In this document: in pieces, positions 53,761-63,379 of the stretch
Layout of the letters: the number at the start of each line of letters is the position of its first letter
Position numbering within the stretch: position 1 is the first letter of the stretch
From: Rugalucina vietnamica
Taxonomy: Eukaryota > Mollusca > Bivalvia > Lucinida > Lucinidae
Assembly (NCBI GenBank): GCA_964017185.1
Contig: OZ024869.1
Span: 3,122,501-3,186,500 of the forward strand
DNA: 64,000 nucleotides
Reading direction: 5' to 3'
Notes under the pieces: generated by a model
What the model was told of the DNA's origin: nothing
What the model saw: the letters and a program-made list of their open reading frames with translations, nothing else
Database searches by the model: none
Program-made: the position numbers and the translations under genes

Positions 53761-54786
53761 TGATCATTGATTATTTGTTTACACCTAATAAAACGTTCTC
53801 TCAAATGCACGGAAAAGTAGTAAGACCCGTTTTATTTGGATTATAGGTAAGTTGCATATATGCACTTCATTTTGACCACATGAACTAACTATTTCATCCC
53901 TTGCTTTCCTCCGATCACTTGTTTATCATGGTTTGATAGGCATTTTTTGAAATTGTAAACACGAATAAAAACATGTGTAAAGTCGAAAACACATCTGGAA
54001 TTAAAAGTTTTTGTCACAAAATGGTAATACTTGCTGAGAAAATGAAACAAAATAGTTGCAAAACTTCCAAGGATGCAAAATATATGGAAAACATAACACG
54101 TGTAAAACCAAGATTTGTACAGTCACTTACTTGCTTTGATGACGTACAAAGCAAGTGACAGAGCTTCTATTGTACAATAAGCAATTTACAGATCCTTCCA
54201 CCGTACATTCGCAAGTGTCGTTACTTTCGTTCACTTCCGCTCCCCTAGTACTGTGAAGAGTAACCCAAAAGAATTTTGGAAAATAAGTAATACATTTAAA
54301 CAAAGTTTAAAGTCTTACCAGCCTGGTGTATTTGGGTTGGCGTTTTGCTTTAATTGCATCAACAGTTTGTGATACATATGTTCGCCAGTTGAGCTCAGTG
54401 TTTATTTTCATTTAAATCCTTTATAAGAAGTCGTGATTCGCTGTCCAAGTAAAAATGGGAACACACCGCCTGATGTCTTTGGTTGGGACTTTAAAAATTG
54501 CATCATAAGTTTTTGTAACATGTGTTCGAAAGTTGATTGTTTTTAGTCAATTTCCTTTCTTTATAAAATAAATTAATGTCCACTTTCACTCTTTCGCTGC
54601 CCCAGAAAAAAAATTATGTCTGCATTCTGTTGTATTCGTTGCCTTTGGTTTTGGTTGAGACTATCTTGTTGGGAAAGAGCTGGTCATCCTGCCCTTCGAG
54701 TGTGTTGTCGGAAAAAATGTTTTGTGATGTATTTTTTCCCGCCTGTGTCTATGTTGCGACTTTAAATTTAATTGCATCGATTCCTG
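53761..54786. other. Noncoding sequence
   Basis: No gene supported. GGGACTTTAAAAATTGCATCA (near 54486) and GCGACTTTAAATTTAATTGCATC (near 54757) suggest a diverged local repeat. Confidence 0.4.
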
Positions 54787-55793
54787 GTCCCTCTACTCTT
54801 ACTTATCTGTGATTTGACATTGTCTGGCAGGACATAAATGTGGGTTAGGAACACAGGCGCTCGACGACTGGACTCATTTTTTTTTTTTTTTTTTTTTTGC
54901 ATTTTCACCCGTTTGGAGACCCTTACGATATGTTCATGCAATTATTTTACCTTTAAAACCTTTTCTATCAATCCTCAATCAACCCTCGTCTATGGGCTAC
55001 TATATAGACAAGGTCGGAAACGCGGTGTCCTAGTTAAATTGGGGTCATGGGATTCCCCGCATCTCAAACTCGTACTTCACCCTTTACCGTTATTTCAGTG
55101 CTGGGTGTCTACTTATGAGCGACTATGTAAAAGGTCTCACCCATTGCCTTCGTCAAAAATAAGCATAGTCGCCCGTAAACTTATATTTTATACCACAACC
55201 TGTCTACTTGGATGGGATCCCGAATGTTTTTGTATGGTGACCTTTCGTTTCTAGAAATCAGTGGAAGGTCACTGTAAATATCGTATGAAAGAATCAATCC
55301 TACTGGATAATTGTATTGCATTGTTGCCATGACACTAGATCACAAAGTGTTTTGACTGGATATAAATCAAGCAACCTATGAAAACCAACGTAACACATAT
55401 CACGTGCTGGCGTAACACGTCGTGTGACCAGTGTATTTATAGTAATGTCACGGCTAGATTGCCGATTTCATTCGGGATGTCCTCCAATTCTGTTGAATGC
55501 TTTAATTGTTAGTTTTTACGGGCGGTGGTGCTTATTTTGAATGAAGGCAATGGGCGAGACCTTTTACAAAGACACTCATGTGTTGACAGACAGCATTGAA
55601 ATAACGGTTAAGGGTGAAGTATGAGTTTGAGATGCGGGGAATCCCATGACCCCAATTAATCTAGGACACCGCGTTTCCGACCTTGTCTATATAGTAGCCC
55701 ATAGACGAGGGTTGATTGAGGATTGATAGAAAATGTTTTAAAGCTAAAATAATTGCATGAACATATCGTAAGGGTCTCCAAACGGGTGAAAAT

Positions 55794-55830
<37 letters not shown>

Positions 55831-55980
55831 AGTCCAGTCGTCGAGCGCCTGTGGTTAGGAAGAGGATTGGCCCGAGAACAGACCCCTGAGGAGTGCCTGA
55901 TGTTACTGGCACTTCTTCAGAGCAATCCCTTTCCAGGACCACACCTGCAAATGCCTTAATCCATGATACGGTTTGACCGT
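54787..55980 (-). pseudogene. LINE reverse transcriptase fragment, split by an inserted element
   Basis: On the minus strand 55980-55854 encodes SWIKAF, VVLERDCSEEV and SGTPQGSVLGPIL. After the inserted element (54852-55853) the frame continues with FLTHIYVLPDNVKSQ at 54851-54790. This is the RT block before the YADD box of a jockey-type LINE; the rest is missing. Only the interrupted motif is left, so it is a dead fragment. Confidence 0.85.
54852..55853. mobile_element. Inverted-repeat element, 1.0 kb, 8-bp target duplication
   Basis: Ends CACAGGCGCTCGACGACTGG and its inverse, each followed by a T- or A-run of about 20-30. The arms are about 315 bp and closely matched; the spacer is about 370 bp without ORF. 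GTTAGGAA flanks both sides (54844-54851, 55854-55861). An 8-bp duplication is usual for hAT, P and Merlin-type transposases. Confidence 0.9.
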
Positions 55981-56296
55981 CTCATAAAGTGACAATCCAT
56001 CAATATATCAATATTCCTATGGTAACCCCCCCCCCCCACACATACACAAAAAAAAAAAAAAAAAAAAAAAAATGGACTTAAGTTGAACAGTTTTACTCCA
56101 AACACATATAAAGAAACGCGAAAATCGGGGTTTAAATTCTCGATAGTTAATGCTTTGCCGTCATATTTTAAATAGGCATGAAGAATATGCGTACCTGTCT
56201 GAAACCAAAATTTTGATATTTGTATACCAGGTCTCACTCAGCGTCCAGTCTCTTTCTTGGACGTTTGGGTACTTTTACTGAACATTTACATATTTA
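55981..56296. other. Noncoding sequence with C/A homopolymers
   Basis: C-run (56026-56037) followed by ACACATACACA and an A-run (56048-56071). Confidence 0.6.
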
Positions 56297-56300
56297 CATG

Positions 56301-56821
56301 TGTAACGTGCAGCCAAGCCGAGCCACAGCAAGCCCCGTCGGTGGAAAAGCTTGCTCGTAACATCATCCACCAAGGTTGGTTTACTGCGCTATATACCCAA
56401 CACTTACTCGATTCACAAAGTTTCGAGTTTGAAATTTGCATATTACAAGCACTCAATATGCTGCTAATACGCTGCACCAACGTATTTTTCCAAGGGAGGT
56501 TATCCCGCCACACTACTTCCCCCTCCGAGAAGACTCGCCCCGAGTCTTGGCCTGGGGACTACATGGGTAAGGCAACTCCGTTCTGGTAGTTGTCATTATC
56601 CCACCGCTGCCACCAAATGTAACGTGCAGCCGAGCCGAGCCACAGCAAACCCCGTCGGTGGAAAAACATGCTCATCCACCAAGGGTGGATTACTGCGCTA
56701 TATACCCAACACTTACTCGATTCACAAAGTTTCGAGTTTGAAATTTGCATATTACAAGCACTCAATATGCCGCTAATACGTTGCACCAACGTATTTTTCC
56801 AAAGGAGGCTATCCCGTCACA
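56301..56821 (-). mobile_element. TRIM-like miniature LTR retrotransposon, 521 bp
   Basis: Two direct repeats, 56301-56512 (212 bp) and 56618-56821 (204 bp), with TG...CA ends flank a 105-bp interior. Read on the minus strand, TGGTGGCAGCGGTGGGAT (56598-56615), two bases inside the upstream LTR, is a good primer-binding site, and GGAGGGGGAAGTAG just before the downstream LTR is a polypurine tract. CATG on both outer sides (56297-56300, 56822-56825) is a 4-bp target duplication. There is no coding capacity. Confidence 0.9.
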
Positions 56822-56825
56822 CATG

Positions 56826-57159
56826 GGAGGGGAGTTAACATTATGACTAAACAGCCATTATAATGATCGATTCGCTATATTTATAGCCAACTTTCTATTT
56901 ATAAATGGATCCACCATGTGTCATGCACATGTACTATGTCGTTCTGATTGCACAGTTTTAATATGAAATCTGGCTAAAATGTCTTAAAGCTCTAAACAAA
57001 AAGAAAGTTATTGCCGTTTGGGGTTTAACTTGTCTCTCAAATATTATTGTCGTCCGCTATGACAGAATTCAATCGATAGTCATCTATACAGGTTTGTAAC
57101 GGTCAAAGTTACGTCGGGTTTCAAAGAACGAAAAATCTTACTGTCTAAACATCATCTTC
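56826..57159. other. Noncoding sequence
   Basis: No feature recognised. Confidence 0.4.
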
Positions 57160-57890
57160 CAGAAACTGCATTTGTCAAAATCTCACTTTTCTGAAAGACC
57201 TCAAGAAAAATATGACCATGTCACCATTTCGCATTCCAAAAGTCTTAAAAAGTGCCACAAAACTTTTTCCATTGTAAGGGAAGTAACTATTTTCCTGGAA
57301 AAATCTAAATTGATTGTTTTTCATCTATAATGCACCAAACCAAAACAAAATTGTTTTGTATGAAAAGACTACAGCTACACAGAAAGTTGTTACAGTAATA
57401 GTATTTGCAAACTGAATTTAATTCATTGGGAATTTGATGTATTTAAAGTAAATGAAAGGATGTAAATATGGCCGTCCCCTCTCACACGTCCAGATTTGTA
57501 AATATTCCAGTCCGGGCCTTAACCTGTGTTAGTGTTTATATTCAAACAACGTTGGATTAAGAAAATTCACGGGGATTCTTCAAAGAGGGATCACCGGTGC
57601 GCCACTGACTGGCGGGATCTACAGAACACAACAATAGCTGAGCACCAAACTCTTAAAATTTTCTCACAGATTTGCTTGATTTTCAGTTTTAAGGTGTTTG
57701 GACTACCTCCCTTCCCTTGCACATGCCTATTCAAAATGATTTTGGACATAATTAGATCTATTTTATTAGTGAACCGATTTTCAAACTTTTTGTGGCACTT
57801 TTTAGGACTCATGAGTTGCAAAAAGATGGCATGGTCATATTTTTCTTTTGGTGCATCAGAAAATTGAGATTTTGAAAAATGCAGTTTCAG
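57160..57890. mobile_element. Foldback element, arms about 110 bp
   Basis: CAGAAACTGCATTTGTCAAAA, AAAATATGACCATG and TAAAAAGTGCCACAAAA at the left recur inverted at the right end (about 57785-57890). The interior has no recognised coding sequence. Confidence 0.8.
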
Positions 57891-58489
57891 TCAGTAGTTA
57901 TCTATATCATATCGCCGTATTGGAAAGGGCTTATCAGTACAAATTAGAATAGAAGATAGCCCCCGCTAAGATTCCCATAAGGCGAATAACACATGTGTGC
58001 ATGGACAATTGGACATGCATTTATGATTGAAACAATTTCGATTCATGCAAAGAAATACCGTATTCCTAAACGACCAACGGAAAACGAGTCTTTTAACATC
58101 TTGTATATAAATAGAATACTACATTTTAACCGTCGTATGGTTTGGGTACGCATCTTTGTCAGTGTCTGTATATAAAAAAATAGATCATTTTACATTTTGA
58201 ACCAGCTTGTCATTTTTCTATTATTAGAGAAGTGGGGCTGTTGGCATTTGATCCATCAATATGCTTCACTCCCCGCTTCATAATCATTTAAAATAGCCCC
58301 TATTTTCATCTAGTCACAGGCTAAATGCGTGCATGTATTTTTCTCAAATATTTTTAAAAATTTAGTAGCGTATTTCTGTACAACTACTGAAAATTCAATT
58401 AAAAGTAAGAATGTTAACTGTGTTAAAAGTCGTCAGATTTTCGCGTTTCTTAAATAAGCGTTTGGAGTTTTTAAGGATTATAAAATGGA
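57891..58489. other. Noncoding sequence
   Basis: No feature recognised. Confidence 0.4.
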
Positions 58490-58682
58490 AGAGTCTATTT
58501 ACAGTCAACTGGCAGTAGCCAAAAACGTTAAAATGGCTATTACCAGTCAACTGTCAGTAGCCAAAAAAAACGTTAAAATGGCTATTTACAGTCAACTGGC
58601 AGTAGCCAAAAAACGTTAAAATGACTATTACCAGTCAACTGTCACTAGCCAAAAAACGTTCAAATGGTTGTTTACAGTCAGA
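58490..58682. repeat. Minisatellite, four units of about 46 bp in two alternating types
   Basis: CAGTCAACTGGCAGTAGCC and CAGTCAACTGTCAGTAGCC alternate, each followed by AAAAACGTTAAAATGGCTAT. The alternation gives a dimeric period of about 92 bp. Confidence 0.9.
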
Positions 58683-58998
58683 CTTAAAATTTTATTATTG
58701 CTTGAAAAGTGTTGTCTTTTGGCTCCTTTCTTCTTTGCACCATTAAGATAATGTGACAAAATATTTCAGCTTCCAATGCCAGAAAGCAGGAGAGAAAGAA
58801 TGACGTGAAATATTGAGAGTATAAATGACTAAATCTTAACGCAGAAATCAGCAGTTCGTTCCTCGGGTCAAGTATAGTAAAGGTGTTTATAGTTCCCGTG
58901 CATGTTTTCTGGGTAATTAGTTTTGCCACTTTTTCAATCACGTGTGTTCTTCGGTCCGGCCTAAAATCTATAAAGATATAGTCCTTTAACACTCTTGG
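58683..58998. other. Noncoding sequence
   Basis: No feature recognised. Confidence 0.4.
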
Positions 58999-59208
58999 TC
59001 GACAGATAGAAAGGTCGAAACGCCGACAGGTCTACACGGCGACAGGCCGACACGCCGACAGGTCTACACGCTGACACGCCGACAGGTCTACACGCCGACA
59101 GACCGACAGGTCGACACGCCGACAGGTCCACCCGCAGACAGGTAGACATGTCGACAGATAGAAAGGTCGACACGCCGACAGGTCGACACACCGACAGGTC
59201 GACAGATA
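58999..59208. repeat. GTCGACA-rich minisatellite, orientation 1
   Basis: Short units CGACAGGTCGACACGC and CGACAGGTCTACACG, about 10-16 bp each. A small remnant of the same array lies at 59466-59517. Frames such as Cys-Arg-Arg-Val-Asp repeats are artefacts. Confidence 0.95.
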
Positions 59209-59345
59209 AACGCGCCATATAGTTGACACATATTACCGCAACAAATGGTATTTTTCTTTTGACGTTATAAACGACGTTTCAATAACAAAATACGTTAGCC
59301 ATGGCTGCCGAAATTATTAATTGTCAGGATGAACCAGGTCCTTAA

Positions 59346-59462
59346 ATGCTCGACTTTTGCTTAAACTACGTCTCGACACATGAAAACTGCGTCGCATATC
59401 TTTTTGAACATGGTTTGCTTCGGACGCAAAGTATATGCGACAGATGTGGGCTCTGTATGAGC
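59346..59462 (+). pseudogene. Merlin (IS1016/ISXO2-like) transposase N-terminal fragment
   Basis: A frame from ATG 59346 reads STHENCVAYLFEHGLL and then CDRCGLCMSL. A helix ending EHGLL followed by CxxC is the N-terminal pattern of Merlin and IS1016-type transposases, whose zinc ribbon continues with a second CxxC. Here the similarity stops where minisatellite sequence starts (59466), so only a first exon or remnant is left. Confidence 0.55.
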
Positions 59463-59544
59463 TTAGTCTACCCGCTGACAGGTCTAGACGCTGACACGCC
59501 GACAGGTCTACACGCCGATTTCTTTAAATTCCACATGAAAACAA

Positions 59545-59617
59545 AATAATTAGGCTCCAGAGGGGGGTTCGAACGAACACATTGAACCCCCTCTAAATCC
59601 GCCACTGGTGAGCCAAC
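59545..59617. repeat. Short inverted sequence at array edge
   Basis: AGAGGGGGGTTCGAACG...GAACCCCCTCT forms an 11-bp stem, followed by AAATCCGCCACTGG. Confidence 0.6.
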
Positions 59618-59857
59618 CTGTCGGCGTGTCGACCTGTCGGCGTGTCGACCTGTCGACGTGTCGACCTGTCGGCGTGTCGACCTGTCGGCTTGTCGACCTG
59701 TCGACCTGTAGGCCTGTCGACATGTATAATACTTGTCGCCCAGTCGACGTTTCGACCTGTCGGCGTGTCGACCTGTCGGCGTGTCGACCAGTCGGACTGT
59801 CGACCTGTCGACATGTATAGTTGTCTCCCTGTCGGCGTGTCGGCCTGTCGACCCTTC
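59618..59857. repeat. GTCGAC-rich minisatellite, orientation 2
   Basis: Units CCTGTCGGCGTGTCGACC are the inverse of those at 58999-59208. The array ends four bases before the LTR at 59862. Confidence 0.95.
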
Positions 59858-59861
59858 TGCC

Positions 59862-60648
59862 TGTTGTTACGACCTAGCGTAACTAGACAGGTACAGCGAA
59901 AAACAACCAAGTAATTTAAACTTAACAATATTTAATCAAACAAATAAATGCTGCAAATACATAAAAACAAACAAACAGATAAGTAAATAAATAAATAAAT
60001 AACTTACAAAGTTAATGTCAAATAAGTCCTTGTCCCTCAAATGTAAGTCCACAATCCAGTAACCAGAATATGAGCACATGTATATTTTAATCCACACAAA
60101 ACACTAGTGAAACAACCAAAATTATATACTTTAAATCACTTCAAATTTCTGAATACCTACGACTGAATTGGGACCTATATTTATACATCTAAGGAAATTC
60201 TCCAGGTTTCTAGAGAATGATATAATAAACTTTTCTCTAGAAAAGAAACGAACTAAACGAAAGTTCTTTTAAATTCTCCAAAGAGAATTTAGAATTCTCC
60301 AGAGAGAATTCAAGGCCGCAATGACCATCAAGTCCACTAAACCCTTCGAGATCTCAGTATACATAGTCCAAATATATTTTTAACTTATGGTAAAAAAAAA
60401 ACACTCACTCCATTTTCATCTGGAATTATCCACAAAGTGCTCATAGAATTTTCTATACTTCTAAATTATATAACAGTGATAAAAATAATCAATGACATTC
60501 TTCTACAAAGTTCTAGATAATAAATTGTAGAAACATAAAAAGAAATATATATTAATTAATTGGGTTACTCCCCTTTGATTATATATATATAAATTATAAG
60601 TAATAGCTTTTAAAAGAATCAATATTATTGAATCAATTATATATAACA
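59862..60648 (-). repeat. 3' LTR of the Gmr1-like element
   Basis: On the minus strand it starts TGTTATATATAATTG and ends CGTAACAACA, i.e. TGTT...AACA inverted ends, 787 bp. It is directly preceded (in element sense) by the polypurine tract GAAGAGGGGAAG (60649-60660). Inside, CTCCAGAGAGAATTC-type motifs recur near 60285-60312. The other LTR is beyond the window. Confidence 0.8.
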
Positions 60649-60660
60649 CTTCCCCTCTTC
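60649..60660 (-). promoter_or_regulatory. Polypurine tract
   Basis: Minus-strand GAAGAGGGGAAG abuts the LTR start, fixing element orientation as minus. Confidence 0.8.
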
Positions 60661-60732
60661 AACGAAAAGAAAGTTTTGTGAAATAAAACTTTCTTTTGCA
60701 ATACTCATATGCAAACATACAAGGCAAAACTG

Positions 60733-60819
60733 TCAAGCTCTTGAAAGGGTGTCTGGAATTATATTATCTCTACCTTTTATGTGTCTAATGTCAAGATTGT
60801 GCTCTTGCAACATGAGACT
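60733..60819 (-). pseudogene. RNase H C-terminal remnant of pol
   Basis: A minus-strand frame encodes MLQEHNLDIRHIKGRDN and DTLSRA and then a TGA stop. The HIKGxxN...DxLSR motif ends the RNase H/connection region of Ty3-like elements. Here it is followed by stop, polypurine tract and LTR, so RNase H is the last domain of this pol. The body of the domain is missing between this fragment and 60860. Confidence 0.85.
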
Positions 60820-60859
60820 TATGCTCTAGCTAATACTCAGATGGAGTCTATTGTTCAGA

Positions 60860-63379
60860 TTAACAGTGTAAATAGAGCTGAAACACTTTTAAGTATGGCC
60901 CAAACTGAACAAAACTCTGACAAGCCTTATTCCAAACATACCTGACCTTCTTATCATAATGTAAATTTGTCAAAGGCTCAGCTGTAACTGAAAAATTATT
61001 ACAGAACTTTCTGTAATATCCAGCCATACCCAAAAAGCGCATCAGTTGCCGTTTTCCTGTAGGTACAGGAAAATCTGATATAGCCTCAACTTTGGCTTCT
61101 ACAGGTCTGACCTGACCTTGTCCAACAATATGTCCTAGAAATGTCAAACTAGCATGGCAAAATTCACTTTTCGGTAAGTTTATTGTCAGTTTAGCATCAC
61201 TGAGTCTTTTGAAGAATTCTCTGATGATCTCCAGGTGTTGTTTCCACTCTTCACTGTAGATGATGGCATCGTCGATGTAAGCTTTACACCCATCCAGACC
61301 GAAAATCAAACTATTAACCAAGCGAACCAAGCAACATTTCAGCGCTTTCAGTTTATTTCGAAATTGTCTTTCTGTAATACCTAATTCTAAAATCTCCTTT
61401 GGATTGTTTGTAGATGGAATCTGCCAAAACCTTTTCAATAGATCGAATTTTGTCACATATTTGGCGTGACCAATGTTGTCAATGCAATCATCGATTCTTG
61501 GTATGGGAAATGTGTCAGTTTTTGTGACAGAATTTACTTTTCTGTAGTCTGTGCACATTCGAAATGTCCCATCAGATTTTGGCACAAGTATACAAGGAGA
61601 ACTCCATTCACTTTGACTAGGTTCTATAAAGTCATTGTCCAGCAAATACTTAACTTCTTTCCTGAGATATTGTTGTCTTTCAGGATGAAGTCTATACGGA
61701 TGTTGTTTCACCGGTTTTGCTCCTTCAATAATGTCTACATCATGGTAGATTTTATCGGTTCTGGATGGAATGTCCGGAAATAAGTGCTCATATTCAAGAA
61801 TTAATTGTTTTAGTTCATGTTTCTTGTCCGGATCTAGATGTGACAGTTTCTGATCGAGGTCATGCAGAATGTCAGAATTCTGGAGTTTTGAGGATAATGG
61901 TTCACAGTTCACAGAGTTCATTTCTTCAAAGTCTGTCTGATTTTGTTCATGAGGGACAGAATTAACTATGCTTACTGAGGAAATAACTGAACTATCATTA
62001 TCACTATCCCTATCAATGTACTTTTTAAGCATGTTAATATGACATAATTGTTTTTGCTTGCGCCTCCCAGGAGTGTTAACAATGTAATTTACATCACTTA
62101 ACCTTTTCTCAGCAGTATATGGACCATAATATCTAGCTTGTAATGGCCTGCCAGGAATGGGCAAAAGAGCAATCACCTTGTCTCCAGGGTCAAAATTTCT
62201 GTTCTGAGCATTTTCATCAAAATGCAACTTCATTTTGTTCTGAGCTGACTTAAGATTGGACCGAGCAACTTCCCAAGCTTTTGTCAATCTAGTTTTGAAG
62301 TCAGACACATACTGAAGTAAGTTCAAAGGACTGTCATTACTTGAAAGAAACTTCTCTTTCATAAGTTTTAAAGGTCCACGAACAGTGTGTCCGAAAACAA
62401 GTTCAAACGGACTGAACCCAAGAGACTCTTGTACTGACTCTCTGACAGCAAATAATAGCAAATGTATGCCTTCATCCCAATCTTTTTCGGTGTCAAAACA
62501 GTAAGATCTGATCATGTTCTTCAAAGTTTGATGGAATCTTTCCAAAGCACCTTGACTTTCAGGATGATAAGCTGATGACTTGTATTGTTTAATGCCAAGT
62601 TCATGCATTACTTGCTGAAATGTTCCTGACATAAAATTGGAACCCTGATCTGATTGGACTGGTTTTGGAAGACCTACAAGTGTGAAAAACTTTACAAGGG
62701 CCTTAACTATTGTTTTCGTCTTGATATTCCTGAGTGGAATTGCTTCAGGAAAACGTGTTGAAGCACACATTATAGTCAAGAGATATTGGCAACCTGATTT
62801 AGTCTTGGGTAACGGACCTACACAGTCAATGATAATCCTACTAAATGGTTCATCAAATGCAGGAATAGGCTGTAAATTAGCTTTTGGAATAGTCTGATTA
62901 GGTTTTCCTACCATTTGACAAGTGTGACAGGATTTGCAATGTTGGGAAACATCAGATTTTAATCCTGGCCAGTAGAAATGCTTGAGAATTTTGTGGTAAG
63001 TCTTATTTATCCCTAAATGACCTGACATGGGAGTTTCATGGGCCAAGTTTAAGATTTCAGGACGATAAGCCTTAGGAACCACAATTTGGTGATTTATGGT
63101 CCATTCGTCTTCCGCTGAAACATCAGGAGGACGCCATTTTCTCATTAAGATGTCATTTTTGACATAAAAACAAACAGGAACCTGAGAAATTTCATTTTCA
63201 TCTAAAGCCCTTTCAAATAAAGGCGAGATTTCAGGATCACTGTGCTGTTCTTGACAAAGTTGTGACCTTGACATTTGGTCGTGACCTTGGTCAAAAATTG
63301 AAGGTGAAAGGTCATTGTCTGACCTTTGATTGATTGAAGTCAGTTTGACTTGAAGAAAGAGATTTTGAAATCTCATCAT
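60860..63379 (-). CDS. pol: Pol polyprotein with order integrase then reverse transcriptase (839 codons, defective)
   Basis: Integrase first: HHCC finger (LAHETPMSGHLG, CKSCHTCQ), catalytic D (IIDCVGP), D (QSDQGSNF) and E (SQGALERFHQ), then a GPY/F-like module (YYGPYTAEKRLSDV) and HINMLKKY. After a hydrophilic linker comes RT: PYRLHPERQQ, WSSPCILVPKSDG, CTDYRKVN, KFDLLKRFWQIP, YIDDAIIYS (61268-61279) and FLGMAGYYRKF. The RT block between FWQIP and FGLDGC is abnormal: the MPFG...P.TFQR segment is missing. The frame leaves homology after VRYVWNKACQSF, and most of RNase H is gone. Motif spacing is otherwise normal. Domain order PR-IN-RT-RH is that of Gmr1-like elements. Confidence 0.92.
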   Translation of the reverse strand: MMRFQNLFLQVKLTSINQRSDNDLSPSIFDQGHDQMSRSQLCQEQHSDPEISPLFERALDENEISQVPVCFYVKNDILMRKWRPPDVSAEDEWTINHQIVVPKAYRPEILNLAHETPMSGHLGINKTYHKILKHFYWPGLKSDVSQHCKSCHTCQMVGKPNQTIPKANLQPIPAFDEPFSRIIIDCVGPLPKTKSGCQYLLTIMCASTRFPEAIPLRNIKTKTIVKALVKFFTLVGLPKPVQSDQGSNFMSGTFQQVMHELGIKQYKSSAYHPESQGALERFHQTLKNMIRSYCFDTEKDWDEGIHLLLFAVRESVQESLGFSPFELVFGHTVRGPLKLMKEKFLSSNDSPLNLLQYVSDFKTRLTKAWEVARSNLKSAQNKMKLHFDENAQNRNFDPGDKVIALLPIPGRPLQARYYGPYTAEKRLSDVNYIVNTPGRRKQKQLCHINMLKKYIDRDSDNDSSVISSVSIVNSVPHEQNQTDFEEMNSVNCEPLSSKLQNSDILHDLDQKLSHLDPDKKHELKQLILEYEHLFPDIPSRTDKIYHDVDIIEGAKPVKQHPYRLHPERQQYLRKEVKYLLDNDFIEPSQSEWSSPCILVPKSDGTFRMCTDYRKVNSVTKTDTFPIPRIDDCIDNIGHAKYVTKFDLLKRFWQIPSTNNPKEILELGITERQFRNKLKALKCCLVRLVNSLIFGLDGCKAYIDDAIIYSEEWKQHLEIIREFFKRLSDAKLTINLPKSEFCHASLTFLGHIVGQGQVRPVEAKVEAISDFPVPTGKRQLMRFLGMAGYYRKFCNNFSVTAEPLTNLHYDKKVRYVWNKACQSFVQFGPYLKVFQLYLHC

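Noticed and set aside
55661-55942. 93-codon minus-strand ORF joining RT sequence to poly-Phe
   Set aside because: It fuses a LINE fragment with the homopolymer inside an inserted element; only the RT part has meaning and is annotated as a pseudogene fragment.
59032-59229. Cysteine-rich protein (CRRVD repeats), also 59608-59914
   Set aside because: Translation of the GTCGAC minisatellite; both strands and several frames are open alike.
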